DNA from: Rhizobium sp. G21
GTDB taxonomy: Bacteria > Pseudomonadota > Alphaproteobacteria > Rhizobiales > Rhizobiaceae
Assembly (NCBI RefSeq): GCF_014158035.1
Contig: NZ_JACFXW010000001.1
Span: 2,830,001 to 2,894,000 of the forward strand
Direction of reading: 5' to 3'
DNA: 64,000 nt
In this document: in pieces, positions 12,008 through 21,607 of the stretch
How positions within the stretch are numbered: the first letter of the stretch is position 1
Layout of the letters: every line of letters starts with the position of its first letter
Program-made: the position numbers and the translations under genes
Notes under the pieces: generated by a model
What the model was told of the DNA's origin: nothing
Databases searched by the model: none
Seen by the model: the letters and a program-made list of their open reading frames with translations, nothing else

Positions 12008-13255
12008 ATGAAGACAATCGGATTGCTTGCCACGACCGCGCTTCTGCTTGCTGCAGGCGTGATGACCTCAACGCCCGCCCGTGCCGACTGTGGCATCGAG
12101 AAGGGCTCCATCCGCATCCTGTCGAACGATTTCGAGGTGCTGCGCCTGGTGGCCAGCGAAGCCTCCAAATGCGCGAGCTCGTCGGTGACCGTCACCAAGA
12201 ACCAGACCTCGGAGCACAAGAATCTCCAGGTTCCGGCGCTGAAGGTCAACCCGGCCCAGTACACGGTCGCCGTGGTCGCCAACAATTCGATCGTGCCTTT
12301 GCTCAACGAAGGCCTGATCCGTCCGCTCGACGATCTGGTCGCGAAATACGGCAAGGATCTCGCCCCGAACCAGCTGATCAAGATCGACGGCAAGACGATG
12401 GCGATCGCTTTCGTCGGCAATGGCCAGCACATGTTCTTCCGCAAGGACATTCTCGAAAAGGCCGGCGTCGCCGCTCCGAAGACCTATGAGGACGTTCTGG
12501 CCGCCGCCAAGGCGATCAAGGACAAGGGGCTGATGGAGTATCCGCTGGCCGCCTCCGACAAGGCCGGCTGGGATCTCGCGGCCGAATTCGTCAACATGTA
12601 TCTCGGCTACGGCGGCGAATTCTTCAAGCCGGGCACGGCGGAAGTCGCCATCAACAATGAAAAGGGCCTCGCGACCCTGAAGATGATGAAGGACCTGACC
12701 GCGTATATGGGTCCCGATTACATGACCTATTCCGCCGACGATCTCGCCAAGAATTATGTGGCCGGCAAGACCGCGATCATGAACGAATGGGGTTCGCTCG
12801 CCGGCAGCATCATCGATCCGGCCCGCGCGCCCGCCGAAGTCGCCAACAACACCGTTCTGGCGTCCGCGCCGACGGTCGGCGGCGGCTCGACGCCCGCCGC
12901 GGCTCTGTGGTGGGACGGCTTCTCGATCGCCAAGAACATTTCCGACGAGGATGCGGAAGCGTCCTTCCAGGCTATGGTGAAGGCGATCAGTCCCGAAGTG
13001 GCCGACAAGAACCCGAACGTCGCCACCTGGCTGACCCGCGACTTCAAGCCGAGCGCCGCCGCCGTCGGCGTGCTCGAGACCGCCAACAACGGTGCGGCGC
13101 CCTATCCGATGCTGCCCTTCATCGGCCTGCTGCATACGGCCCTGGGCGCGGAGCTCGCCGATTTCATGACCGGTCGCGAAAGCGCCGAAGACGCCTTGCG
13201 CGACACGGAAGCGGCCTATACCGCGGCTGCGCGCGAAGGCGGCTACCTGAAATAA
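12008..13255 (+). CDS. ABC sugar transporter, periplasmic binding protein
   Basis: 415 residues with a signal peptide (about 1-26: Met-Lys start, Leu/Ala-rich core, cut after PARA). The rest is a family 1 extracellular solute-binding protein, with the usual 'MFFRKDILEKAGV.APKTYED' hinge region and a C-terminal 'DTEAAYTAAARE' helix. It would capture a sugar or polyol in the periplasm for the two permeases and the ATPase that follow. AAGGGAAC precedes the ATG. It is the first gene after LacI-type operator 1. The substrate is unknown. Confidence 0.93.
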   Translation: MKTIGLLATTALLLAAGVMTSTPARADCGIEKGSIRILSNDFEVLRLVASEASKCASSSVTVTKNQTSEHKNLQVPALKVNPAQYTVAVVANNSIVPLLNEGLIRPLDDLVAKYGKDLAPNQLIKIDGKTMAIAFVGNGQHMFFRKDILEKAGVAAPKTYEDVLAAAKAIKDKGLMEYPLAASDKAGWDLAAEFVNMYLGYGGEFFKPGTAEVAINNEKGLATLKMMKDLTAYMGPDYMTYSADDLAKNYVAGKTAIMNEWGSLAGSIIDPARAPAEVANNTVLASAPTVGGGSTPAAALWWDGFSIAKNISDEDAEASFQAMVKAISPEVADKNPNVATWLTRDFKPSAAAVGVLETANNGAAPYPMLPFIGLLHTALGAELADFMTGRESAEDALRDTEAAYTAAAREGGYLK

Positions 13256-13270
13256 GCCGCAACACCCACC

Positions 13271-13297
13271 GCATGGCGGCTTTCGCCGTCGCCATGC
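13271..13297 (+). other. Hairpin between binding-protein and permease genes
   Basis: Inverted repeat GCATGGCG / CGCCATGC with a short loop, starting 15 bases after the binding-protein stop and lacking a T tract. Such structures often stabilise the upstream mRNA so that binding protein is made in excess over the membrane parts. The remaining 125 bases before the permease show no gene. Confidence 0.5.
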
Positions 13298-13422
13298 GCA
13301 GGGCCTCGGCTGAGGCATGAACGCGACAAACGGCGGCGGTTCGCCCATCGATCCGCCGCCATCGGGAAAAACGCAGCCGCCGCTCGGCGCGGCGACGCGG
13401 CATCACGCTGCCAGGAGGGCTC

Positions 13423-14451
13423 ATGCCTCACAGGGCATTCTTCGCTTTCGTCTTTCCGTCCCTGGCGGCGATGATCATCTTCATCGCGCTGCCGATCGTG
13501 TCGGTCGCCATTCAGTCCTTTTACGTCCAGCACGACAAGGTCATCGTGCAGACGGAAGCATGTTCGCCCTTCGGCGGCTGCAAGATGCAGACTCGGGTGG
13601 ACGCCGAAGCGACGGCGCAATTGCGTCGCGACGAGCCGCTGGGCAAGTTCAACGGCTTCGGCACCTATCTCGATCGCAATCATCTGGCGGTCGACGAGGT
13701 GAAAGCGATCCTGAGCAGCGCCGGCAGCCTGTCCGACATCGTCTGGCAGTTCTATAATCTGCCGTTCTACAAGGCGCTTTCGTTTACGCTGGCCTACACG
13801 TTCATCGTCACCCCGCTCGCCATGGCGCTCGGTTTCGGCATCGCGCTCGGCGTCAACACGCTGTCGCCGCTGCTCAAGGGGCCGGTGATCTTCTTCTCCT
13901 TGCTGCCGATGATCGTGACGCCGCTGGTGGGGGCGCTGGTGGTGTACTGGATGGTGTCGTCGCAAGGCATCGTCGGCGCATCGCTGCAGGCGCTGTTCAA
14001 CGATCCCACGCTGTCGCTGAAATCCTCGCTCGGGCTAACCTGGCTGACATTGCTCGCCTATGGCGTCTGGCACAATGCGCCCTTCTCCTTCGTCGTCTTC
14101 TATGCCGGTCTGCAGACCGTTCCGGCCGACACGCTGGAATCGGCGATGATCGACGGCGCGAGCCGCTGGGACCGCATCCGCTTCGTCATCGTGCCCCATC
14201 TCATGCCGCTCGCGACCTTCGTGGCGCTGGTGCAGCTGATGGACAATTTCCGCGTCTTCGAGCCGATCGTCGGCTTCAGCGCCAACGCCAGCGCGACGTC
14301 GCTGTCCTGGGCGATCTACAACGACCTCAACAGCCAGGTGGACCAGCTCTACGGATCGGCCGCGGCCACGTCCATGCTGACGATCCTCGGCGTCATCATT
14401 CTTCTGTCGCCGGTGCTGATCCGCACATGGCGCGAATTCAACCGTCGCTGA
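13423..14451 (+). CDS. ABC sugar transporter permease (MalF type)
   Basis: 342-residue inner-membrane protein with about six hydrophobic segments and the permease EAA-type loop 'ESAMIDGASRWDRIRFVIVP', which docks to the ATPase. The large first periplasmic loop (about residues 30-105) contains two Cys residues (CSPFGGC) and is longer than in most such permeases. CCAGGAGG precedes the ATG. It pairs with the second permease 13 bases downstream. Confidence 0.93.
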   Translation: MPHRAFFAFVFPSLAAMIIFIALPIVSVAIQSFYVQHDKVIVQTEACSPFGGCKMQTRVDAEATAQLRRDEPLGKFNGFGTYLDRNHLAVDEVKAILSSAGSLSDIVWQFYNLPFYKALSFTLAYTFIVTPLAMALGFGIALGVNTLSPLLKGPVIFFSLLPMIVTPLVGALVVYWMVSSQGIVGASLQALFNDPTLSLKSSLGLTWLTLLAYGVWHNAPFSFVVFYAGLQTVPADTLESAMIDGASRWDRIRFVIVPHLMPLATFVALVQLMDNFRVFEPIVGFSANASATSLSWAIYNDLNSQVDQLYGSAAATSMLTILGVIILLSPVLIRTWREFNRR

Positions 14452-14464
14452 GGGGAGGGCGCGC

Positions 14465-15343
14465 ATGTCCACCGCCAATCGCCAACCGCTGCCTCTCAAG
14501 ACGCTGTCCGTCGTCTTCATCCTCATCTGGGTGATTCTCGCCGCGTTTCCCTTCGTCTGGACGGTGTGGGGATCGTTCAAGGTCGAGCAGGACTTCTTCT
14601 CGCGCGAGACCTGGTGGAACGCGGTGACCGGCGTGCGCACGATCGCCCAGACCGGATCCGCCTTCACCGGCGCCGGCTATTACGGCGCTTGGATCACCCG
14701 CGATTTTCTCAGTTCGGTCATCAACACCGGCATCGTCACCCTCTGCGTGGTGACGATATCGCTGACCTTCGGCACGCTGGGCGGCTATGCGCTCGCCCGT
14801 TCCGGCCGTCGCTACACGTTCTGGATCCTGATGGCCGCGCTGGTGTTCCGCGCGATGCCGCATATCACTCTGGTGTCCGGCTATCTCCTGCCGTTCTTCC
14901 AGCTCAACATCTGGGGCTATCTGCCGACCTCCATCATCGTGCTCGTGGCGATCAACCAGCCGTTCACGCTGTGGATGCTGCATTCCTTCTTCCTGTCGAT
15001 TCCCAAGGATCTGGACGAGAGCGCGCTGGTGGACGGATGTTCGCGTTTCCAGGCGTTCCGCCTCGTGGTCATTCCGGTCATGTGGCCGGGGGTGATCACC
15101 ACAGGTCTGTTTTCCTTCCTGCTCGCCTATAACGACTTCGCCGTCACCGCCATGCTGTTGTCCCAGAACAACCAGACCATGGTGCCGAAGATCGGCAGCT
15201 TCCTCGGCACCGTGCAGCAGGAGGGAAATGTCATGTTCGCCGTGGCGGCCGTCGTGTCTGCGACCGCTCCTCTTTTCCTGCTGGTCATGTTCTTCCAGCG
15301 TCAGATCGTCAGCGGTCTCACCGCCGGCGCAGTCAAGGGATAA
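14465..15343 (+). CDS. ABC sugar transporter permease (MalG type)
   Basis: 292 residues with about six membrane segments and the EAA loop 'DESALVDGCSRFQAFRLVVIP'. It forms the second half of the translocation pore with the preceding gene. The gene starts 13 bases after that stop, preceded by GAGGGGAGG. The length is typical of the MalG/UgpE group. Confidence 0.93.
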   Translation: MSTANRQPLPLKTLSVVFILIWVILAAFPFVWTVWGSFKVEQDFFSRETWWNAVTGVRTIAQTGSAFTGAGYYGAWITRDFLSSVINTGIVTLCVVTISLTFGTLGGYALARSGRRYTFWILMAALVFRAMPHITLVSGYLLPFFQLNIWGYLPTSIIVLVAINQPFTLWMLHSFFLSIPKDLDESALVDGCSRFQAFRLVVIPVMWPGVITTGLFSFLLAYNDFAVTAMLLSQNNQTMVPKIGSFLGTVQQEGNVMFAVAAVVSATAPLFLLVMFFQRQIVSGLTAGAVKG

Positions 15344-15348
15344 CTCAT

Positions 15349-16413
15349 ATGGCCGAAATTCGACTGAAGAACGTCTACAAGCGCTGGCACAATTTCACCG
15401 GCGTCGACAATTTCAACCTGACGATTCCGGACAACGAGTTTCTGGTGCTGCTGGGCCCCTCGGGCTGCGGCAAGACCACCACCATGCGCATGATCGCCGG
15501 GCTGGAGGATATCACCGACGGCGAGATCTGGCTCGGCGACCGGCTCGTGAACAAGCTGGAGCCGAAAGACCGCGACATCTCCATGGTGTTCCAGAGCTAC
15601 GGCCTCTATCCGAATATGAGCGTCTACGAGAATATTCGCTTTCCGCTGCGGGTCCGCAAGGTCGACAAGGCTCTGCACCACGACATGGTGATGCGCGCCG
15701 CGCGCATGGTCGAGCTCACCGAATTTCTCGATCGGCGGCCTGCGGCGCTGTCGGGCGGGCAACGCCAGCGCGTCGCTCTCGGCCGGGCGATCGTGCGCGA
15801 GCCGAACGTGTTTCTCATGGATGAACCGCTGTCCAATCTGGACGCCAAGCTGCGCGTGTCGACACGCGCCCAGATCAAGCATCTGCAGCATGAACTGAAG
15901 GTCACCACCATCTATGTGACCCATGACCAGATCGAGGCGATGACCCTGGCGGACCGGGTCGTGGTGATGAACAAGGGCAAGATCCAGCAGGTCGGAACGC
16001 CGACGGAGATCTACGACAATCCGGCCAACGCCTTCGTGGCCTCGTTCATCGGATCGCCGGCGATGAACCTGGTGGACGGAACGATAGACGGCGGCGTGTT
16101 CCGCGCCGAGGGCATCACGGTGTCCGGTCTGCAGACGGATGTGAAGGGCCCGATCACTTTGGGCTTCCGCGCCGAGGATGCGAGCATGACCAGCGAAGCC
16201 GGCGAACTCGGGGCCGACGTCTATTCGATGGAGCTTCTGGGCGAGGCGACGATGGCGAGTTTCCGCATCGGCTCGCAGCTGATTTCCATCAAGTCGGACA
16301 AGGCCTATCGGGCTGCGATCGGCGAGCGCGTGCACGCCGCCATTCCCGCGAGCATCTGCCATCTCTTCGACGCCGCAACCGGCGCGCGTCTCTCCCGCGC
16401 CACCGGGACCTGA
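15349..16413 (+). CDS. ABC sugar transporter ATP-binding protein (MalK/UgpC type)
   Basis: 354 residues. Walker A is GPSGCGKTT (about 37-45), the signature is [14 protein letters not shown], Walker B is [12 protein letters not shown], and the H-loop is YVTHDQIEA. The C-terminal OB-type domain (about 240-350) is the regulatory TOBE region of the MalK group. It begins 5 bases after the previous stop, so it is translationally linked. It energises the importer encoded by the three genes before it. Confidence 0.95.
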   Translation: MAEIRLKNVYKRWHNFTGVDNFNLTIPDNEFLVLLGPSGCGKTTTMRMIAGLEDITDGEIWLGDRLVNKLEPKDRDISMVFQSYGLYPNMSVYENIRFPLRVRKVDKALHHDMVMRAARMVELTEFLDRRPAALSGGQRQRVALGRAIVREPNVFLMDEPLSNLDAKLRVSTRAQIKHLQHELKVTTIYVTHDQIEAMTLADRVVVMNKGKIQQVGTPTEIYDNPANAFVASFIGSPAMNLVDGTIDGGVFRAEGITVSGLQTDVKGPITLGFRAEDASMTSEAGELGADVYSMELLGEATMASFRIGSQLISIKSDKAYRAAIGERVHAAIPASICHLFDAATGARLSRATGT

Positions 16414-16465
16414 GCCAAAAAACATCGAGGCCGGCCAGCCAGCGCCAGGGCCCAGAGGAGCACTC

Positions 16466-17776
16466 ATGACCATCACCTATCTCAAACGTGGAAAGCCCGA
16501 CGCCGAACGCGCCCAGGACGATGCGAAAGTTCGCGCCACGGTCGAAGCCACGCTGAAGGACATCGAAACCCGCGGCGACGCCGCCGTGCGCGAACTGTCG
16601 GAGAAATTCGACAAATTCTCCCCGGCTTCCTTCCTTCTCACCGCATCGGACATCGAGGCGGCGATGAGCAAAGTGTCCACCCGCGACATGGCGGATATCG
16701 ACTTCGCCCAGACGCAGATCCGCCGCTTCGCAGAGGCGCAGCGGGCGTCCATGCAGGACATCGAAGTCGAAACGCTGCCCGGCGTCATCCTCGGACATCG
16801 CAACATCCCGGTGCAGTCGGTCGGGTGCTACGTGCCAGGCGGCAAGTTTCCCATGGTCGCCTCCGCGCATATGTCAGTGCTGACCGCTTCGGTGGCCGGC
16901 GTGCCCCGCATCGTGGCCGCCGCTCCGCCGCAAAAGGGCGAGCCGCATCCGGCGATCGTCGCCGCCATGCACAAGGCGGGCGCGCATGAGATCTATGTGC
17001 TGGGCGGCATGCAGGCCGTCGGGGCCATGGCGCTCGGCACCGAAACCATCAAGCCCGTGGACATGCTGGTCGGTCCCGGCAACGCCTTCGTGGCGGAAGC
17101 CAAGCGTCAGCTCTACGGCCGCGTCGGCATCGATCTCTTCGCCGGGCCGACCGAGACGATGGTGATCGCCGACGACACGGTCGACGCCGAACTCTGCGCC
17201 ACCGACCTCCTGGGCCAGGCGGAGCACGGCTACAACTCTCCGGCCGTTCTCGTCACCAATTCGGCGAAGCTGGCGCGCGACACGCTGGCCGAAGTGGATC
17301 GCCTGCTCGCCATCCTGCCGACGGCGGAAACCGCATCGGTCTCTTGGCGCGACTATGGCGAAGTCATCCTCTGCGACAGCTATGAGGAGATGCTGGAGGT
17401 GGCCAACGACATCGCTTCGGAACATGTGCAGGTGATGACCGATCGCGACGACTGGTTCCTGGAAAACATGCATTCCTATGGCGCGCTGTTTCTCGGACCG
17501 CGCACCAACGTGGCCAACGGCGACAAGGTCATCGGCACCAATCACACGCTGCCCACCAAGAAAGCCGGTCGCTATACCGGCGGCCTGTGGGTCGGCAAGT
17601 TCCTCAAGACCCATTCCTACCAGAAGGTGACCAGCGATGCGGCGGCGGCGGAGATCGGCGCCTATTGCTCGCGGCTCTGCATGCTGGAAGGCTTTGTCGG
17701 TCATGCGGAGCAGGCGAATATCCGCGTCCGGCGCTACGGCGGCGGCAATGTCGCCTATGGCGCGGCGGCCGAGTAA
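16466..17776 (+). CDS. HisD-family zinc dehydrogenase (catabolic, HpsN-like)
   Basis: 436 residues, homologous to histidinol dehydrogenase. The zinc ligands and catalytic residues are conserved: Gln and His in LLGQAEHG, Glu-His in ASEHVQ, Asp in [13 protein letters not shown], and the C-terminal His in FVGHAEQ. Its position between a sugar ABC transporter and an SDR, away from his genes, argues for a catabolic NAD-dependent polyol/alcohol dehydrogenase. The best-known catabolic relative is HpsN, sulfopropanediol 3-dehydrogenase. No other sulfonate genes are present, so the substrate stays open. AGAGGAG precedes the ATG. A second paralogue lies at 23068. Confidence 0.88.
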   Translation: MTITYLKRGKPDAERAQDDAKVRATVEATLKDIETRGDAAVRELSEKFDKFSPASFLLTASDIEAAMSKVSTRDMADIDFAQTQIRRFAEAQRASMQDIEVETLPGVILGHRNIPVQSVGCYVPGGKFPMVASAHMSVLTASVAGVPRIVAAAPPQKGEPHPAIVAAMHKAGAHEIYVLGGMQAVGAMALGTETIKPVDMLVGPGNAFVAEAKRQLYGRVGIDLFAGPTETMVIADDTVDAELCATDLLGQAEHGYNSPAVLVTNSAKLARDTLAEVDRLLAILPTAETASVSWRDYGEVILCDSYEEMLEVANDIASEHVQVMTDRDDWFLENMHSYGALFLGPRTNVANGDKVIGTNHTLPTKKAGRYTGGLWVGKFLKTHSYQKVTSDAAAAEIGAYCSRLCMLEGFVGHAEQANIRVRRYGGGNVAYGAAAE

Positions 17777-17817
17777 CCATATCGGTCCGCCCGCGCGCCC
17801 AAAGGAGGTTTGAATTC

Positions 17818-18582
17818 ATGCTGTTGCCCAGGACGCCCTCGTTCCGCCTCGACGGAAAACGCGCTTTGGTGGTCGGCGCCTCCTCCGGCATAGGGCTCGG
17901 CGCGGCCGTGGCGCTCGCCGAAGCCGGGGCGCATGTGACGCTGGCCGCCCGCGGCGTCGACAAGCTCGCGGAAGCCGTCGACGCAATGACGGCGGAGGGC
18001 ATGGTCGCCGAGGCGATCGGCCTCGACATCGCCGACATCGAGGCGACGCAGGCCTATCTCGGCTCGGTCCAGGCCTTCGACGTGATGGTCAACAGCGCCG
18101 GGCTGGCGCGACACGGTCCCGCGACCGAGACACGCCCCGAGGATTTCGACGCCGTCTTCGGCGTCAATGTGCGCGGGGCCTATTTTCTCACCCGGGCGGT
18201 CGCGGCGCGACTGATCGAGGCCGGCAAGCCCGGATCGCTGATCAACATCTCCTCGCAGATGTCGCAGGTCGGCGGCGTCGACCGCGCGGTCTATGCCGCC
18301 ACCAAACATGCGGTGGAAGGCTTCACGAAGTCGATGGCGATCGAATGGGGACGGTTCGGCATTCGCGTCAACACCATCTGCCCGACCTTCGTGCGGACTC
18401 CGCTGACCGAGCAGACGTTCTCCAATCCGGAGCGCGCGCAGTGGATAAGCGAGAAAATCAAGCTGGGTCGTATCGCCACGGTGGAAGACATTATGGCCGC
18501 CGTCACCTATCTTGCGACCGACGCGTCGTCGATGGTGACGGGCTCGGCCTTGATGGTCGATGGAGGCTGGACGGCAGACTGA
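17818..18582 (+). CDS. Short-chain dehydrogenase/reductase (classical SDR)
   Basis: 254 residues. The cofactor motif GASSGIG is near residues 21-27; NSAG, the catalytic Ser in 'INISSQMS' and YAATK follow, and it ends 'ALMVDGGW', the classical C-terminus. Such enzymes in sugar clusters usually oxidise a secondary hydroxyl of the imported polyol or acid. It has a very strong AAAGGAGG site. It follows the HisD-like gene and overlaps the lacI-type gene (TGATG), so the regulator is co-transcribed. Confidence 0.93.
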   Translation: MLLPRTPSFRLDGKRALVVGASSGIGLGAAVALAEAGAHVTLAARGVDKLAEAVDAMTAEGMVAEAIGLDIADIEATQAYLGSVQAFDVMVNSAGLARHGPATETRPEDFDAVFGVNVRGAYFLTRAVAARLIEAGKPGSLINISSQMSQVGGVDRAVYAATKHAVEGFTKSMAIEWGRFGIRVNTICPTFVRTPLTEQTFSNPERAQWISEKIKLGRIATVEDIMAAVTYLATDASSMVTGSALMVDGGWTAD

Positions 18583-19604
18583 TGGTAAGCGAGAAGGTGA
18601 CATCCAACGACGTCGCGCGGCTGGCAGGGGTCAGCCAGTCGGCGGTTTCACGGTTCTTCACGCCGGGGACGTCGGTGTCGAAGCGTACGGCGGAGAAGAT
18701 CAAGGCGGCCGCCGACGAACTCGGTTATCGCCCGAATGTTCTGGCGCGGTCGCTGATCACGGGCAAGAGCCGCATCATCGGCCTCGTCGTCGCCTATCTC
18801 GAAAACTATTTCTATCCCGACGTTGTCGAGCGTCTTTCGCGCCTGCTTCAGGACAAGGGCTACCATGTCCTGGTGTTCATCTCGTCGCTCGCGGCCGACA
18901 AGGTGGAGGAGATCACCCAGGAAATCCTCGATTACCAGGTCGACGGCATCGTCCTGGCGTCGGCGAACATGTCGTCCGAGCTGGCGGCGCGCTGCCATGC
19001 GTCGGGCGTGCCCATCGTGTTGTTCAACCGGCTGCAGGACGATGAAAAACTGTCCGCCGTGACGTCGGACAATCGCGGCGGCGGCCGGATGCTGGCCCTC
19101 CATCTGGCCGAGACCGGCCGGCGCCGGATTGCCTATATCGCCGGTTTCGAGGGGGCGTCGACCCAGCGCGACCGCGAACGCGGCTTTCGCGAAGGGCTCG
19201 ACGAAGCGGGGCAGGCGCTGTTCGCCCGCGATGTCGGCAATTTCCGTTACGAAGAGGCGCAAGCCGCCGCCCGCCGCCTGTTTGCCGCGCCCGAAGCCGA
19301 GCGGCCGGACGCCGTCTTCGTATGCAACGACCACATGGCCTTCGCGGTCATGGACGTGCTGCGCTTCGAACTCAATCTGACCATACCCGGCGACGTCGCC
19401 GTCGTCGGGTTCGACGACGTGCCGCCGGCGCGCTGGCCGTCCTACAATCTCACCACCATCCGACAGAGCGTGGACGATATGGTGGCAGAAACCGTCGCCA
19501 CGTTGCTGTCGGCCATCGAGGGCGACGTGAGCCCGGCGCGGCGCGTCTGCCTTCCCGGCGCGCTGGTCGTCCGCGGCTCGTCGCAACCCGCCAAGCCCAT
19601 CTGA
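18582..19604 (+). CDS. LacI family transcriptional regulator
   Basis: 340 residues. The N-terminal LacI HTH (about 6-55) reads 'TSNDVARLAGVSQSAVSRFF' and continues to the hinge helix 'YRPNVLARSLITGKS'. The rest is the sugar-binding-protein-like effector domain. The ATG overlaps the SDR stop. It is the only LacI-family protein in the window, and three palindromes of LacI-operator type stand in this cluster, so it very probably binds them and senses the imported substrate or a product. Confidence 0.94.
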   Translation: MVSEKVTSNDVARLAGVSQSAVSRFFTPGTSVSKRTAEKIKAAADELGYRPNVLARSLITGKSRIIGLVVAYLENYFYPDVVERLSRLLQDKGYHVLVFISSLAADKVEEITQEILDYQVDGIVLASANMSSELAARCHASGVPIVLFNRLQDDEKLSAVTSDNRGGGRMLALHLAETGRRRIAYIAGFEGASTQRDRERGFREGLDEAGQALFARDVGNFRYEEAQAAARRLFAAPEAERPDAVFVCNDHMAFAVMDVLRFELNLTIPGDVAVVGFDDVPPARWPSYNLTTIRQSVDDMVAETVATLLSAIEGDVSPARRVCLPGALVVRGSSQPAKPI

Positions 19605-19620
19605 TTTCCCGCTATCGCAT

Positions 19621-19648
19621 CCGGCGTTCAGCGCCGGGCGCACTCTTT
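19621..19648 (+). terminator. Possible weak terminator after the lacI-type gene
   Basis: Stem CCGGCG / CGCCGG with a TTCAG loop at 19621-19637, then GCGCACTCTTTT. The T tract is late and short, so termination would be partial. It lies between the regulator stop and operator 2, where a new transcript seems to start. Confidence 0.4.
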
Positions 19649-19660
19649 TCGCAAACGGCT

Positions 19661-19676
19661 TTGCATACGTATGAAA
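19661..19676 (+). promoter_or_regulatory. LacI-type operator 2
   Basis: TTGCATACGTATGAAA shares the 13-base TTGCATACGTATG core with operator 1; the right arm is less exact. It ends only 9 bases before the bicupin ATG and abuts its AAAGG ribosome site. Bound repressor would therefore act as a block at or after the transcription start. Confidence 0.7.
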
Positions 19677-19685
19677 GGCGAAGAC

Positions 19686-20657
19686 ATGACACTCTCACAG
19701 GCCGAAATGGAACGGCGCATCGTGCGCTATGGCGAATTGAAGCCCTGCCGCACCGCGTTCATCGACGCGCATACGCCGGGCTCCAATCAGAAAGAAAACT
19801 TCACGATCATCGGCGGCGGCGTGTCCGAAAGCGCCGACCAGCATGTGCATATCAAGGAGACGCCGGGCTTCAACATCGGCGCCGCGGGCCAGCCGCCGAA
19901 ATGCAGGAACTCGCTGCATTCGCATCGGACGGCGGAGGTCTTCTTCGTCCTGAAGGGACGTTGGCGCTTCTTCTGGGGCCGCTGGGGCAATGCCGGCGAA
20001 GTCGTGCTGGAGGAAGGCGACATCATCAACATTCCGACCGGCATTTTCCGCGGCTTCGAGAATATCGGCACCGACTATGGAATGATCATGGCCATTCTCG
20101 GCGGGGACGATGCCGGCGGCGGCGTCATCTGGGCGCCGCAGGTCATCGAAGACGCCAAGGATCACGGTCTTGTCCTGGGCGAGAACGGCAAGCTGTATGA
20201 CAGCAAGAAGGGGCAGACGCCGCCGGAAGGCGTCAAGCCGATGCCGCTTCTGACGGACGAACAGCTGAAGGCGTTTCCCGAGACGCCCGTCCGCGACGTC
20301 GTGCGCGATTATGTGGCGCGCTACTGGGATCTGATGGCGCTGGCGGCCAAGGAGCCGGCCAAGGTGATCGGCGAACAGGCGCTGCTGCGCGACAAGCCCG
20401 GCTTCGAGGTGGAGTTCCTGACGCGGGGCTCCATTCCCGAAGACGCCTACTCCGTCGACCGCCATGAGATCCTGATGATCATGCGCGGCCACTGGAAGCT
20501 GACCTGGGACGGCGGCGAAGCCGCGCTGGCGCCCGGCGACACCTGCGCCGTGCCGCCCGGCCTGAGGCACAGCCTGACGCCGTCGATGACCGGCGAGGCA
20601 AGCCTCTACCGCGTGACGAACACGCAGGACAAGGCCGGCGCCACCTGGCGCGAATAA
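19686..20657 (+). CDS. Bicupin protein
   Basis: 323 residues with two cupin domains. The first (about 60-150) has a full metal motif set: HSHRTAEVFFVLKGRWRFFWG and a later 'IPTGIFRGFEN'. The second (about 235-315) has 'DRHEILMIMRGHWKLTWDG' and 'VPPGLRHSL'. It is like the gentisate-dioxygenase/mannose-isomerase-type cupins, but the reaction cannot be assigned. I chose the ATG at 19686, with AAAGG 7 bases upstream, over an in-frame ATG at 19671 that lies inside the operator. It is the first gene of the second transcript of the cluster. Confidence 0.85.
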   Translation: MTLSQAEMERRIVRYGELKPCRTAFIDAHTPGSNQKENFTIIGGGVSESADQHVHIKETPGFNIGAAGQPPKCRNSLHSHRTAEVFFVLKGRWRFFWGRWGNAGEVVLEEGDIINIPTGIFRGFENIGTDYGMIMAILGGDDAGGGVIWAPQVIEDAKDHGLVLGENGKLYDSKKGQTPPEGVKPMPLLTDEQLKAFPETPVRDVVRDYVARYWDLMALAAKEPAKVIGEQALLRDKPGFEVEFLTRGSIPEDAYSVDRHEILMIMRGHWKLTWDGGEAALAPGDTCAVPPGLRHSLTPSMTGEASLYRVTNTQDKAGATWRE

Positions 20658-20668
20658 TCCGTCACCAT

Positions 20669-20696
20669 CCCTCGCGCCGGCCGGCCGCCGCGAGGG
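20669..20696 (+). other. Hairpin between bicupin and RraA-like genes
   Basis: Eight-base inverted repeat CCCTCGCG / CGCGAGGG with a GC-rich loop and no T tract. It is likely an mRNA-stabilising or processing structure inside the operon rather than a terminator. Confidence 0.45.
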
Positions 20697-20725
20697 ACCC
20701 TCACATTTACCAGAAGGCAGCGGCC

Positions 20726-21420
20726 ATGGACGATACGCTTCTCTCCCTCCTGCGCATGGTGGATACGCCCACGGTGTGCAACGCCATCGAAGTGGCGCAG
20801 GGCAAACGCGGCTTCAATGCATTCACCCGGGGGACGGTTCTCGCATCGCGCCCGCAGGCCCCCGCCATCGTCGGTTATGCCCGAACCGCCCGCATCGCAG
20901 CGGCCACGCCCTCGACCGAAGATCCCGCGATCATCCGCGCCCGGCGCATGGACTATTATCGCCACATGGCCAGCGGCCCGAAGCCCAGCCTCGCGGTGAT
21001 CGAGGATCTCGATTTTCCCAATGCGGTGGGCGCTTTCTGGGGGAGATCAACGCCAATATTCACCGCGGTTTCGGCCTGTCGGGCGTGCTCACCAATGGCG
21101 TGATGCGCGACCTCGGCGACGTGCCCGATGACTTCCAGATGATCGCCGGCTCCGTCGGGCCGAGCCACGCCTTCGTGCGGGTCGAGGATGTCGGCGTCGA
21201 CGTGACCGTTTTCGGAATGACGGTGAAAAACGGCGATCTCGTCCATGCCGATCGTCACGGGGCGCTGGTCGTCCCGCCGGAAATCGTGCCCGTCCTGGCC
21301 GAGGCGATCGCCAAGCTGCAGGCGACCGAACGGCTGATCATCGATCCCGCGAAATCCGCCGGTTTCGATTTCGAAATGTTCGAGGCGGCGTGGGCGGCTT
21401 TCGAAGCCGCCCGGACCTGA
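20726..21420 (+). CDS. RraA family protein (frameshifted)
   Basis: About 231 residues once repaired. Two frames join at the GGGGG run 21039-21043; adding one G restores 'GAFWGEINANIHRGFGLSGVLTNGVMRDLGD' parts. That segment holds the RraA-type Gly-rich loop and the Arg-Asp pair (NGVMRD) used for substrate and metal binding in HMG/CHA aldolases and oxaloacetate decarboxylases. In a catabolic cluster an aldolase or decarboxylase on a 2-oxo acid is more likely than RNase E inhibition. The start at 20726 follows GAAGG. A strong ribosome site of the next gene begins at its stop. Confidence 0.85.
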
Positions 21421-21431
21421 GGAGGAGCGTC

Positions 21432-21607
21432 ATGGACGGGCAGAGATCAGACCCGAGCGCCGAGGACGTGCGCCAGGCCGCCAAACGCGCCGGAATCGTC
21501 GTCGCGGAGGAGCGTGTATCCTTCGTGCATGACGGCGCGCTTTTCCTGAATCGTTCGGTGAACGTCTGTCGTCGCCTGGCGGCGGCTTCCCCGCGAAGGC
21601 CGAGTGA
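21432..21607 (+). CDS. Small AtzG/GatC-like protein beside amidase (frame unclear)
   Basis: A short frame with a very strong GAGGAGG site 11 bases after the RraA-like stop. About 50 codons look real (helical, 'AEDVRQAAKRAGIVVAEERV', ending in 'CRRLAA'). As read, the frame then overruns deep into the amidase. One more C in the CCCC run near 21589-21592 would end it at TGA 21605-21607, overlapping the amidase ATG, with 58 residues. Small helical partners of this type (AtzG, GatC) stabilise amidases, hence the guess. Homology is not strong by eye. Confidence 0.5.
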
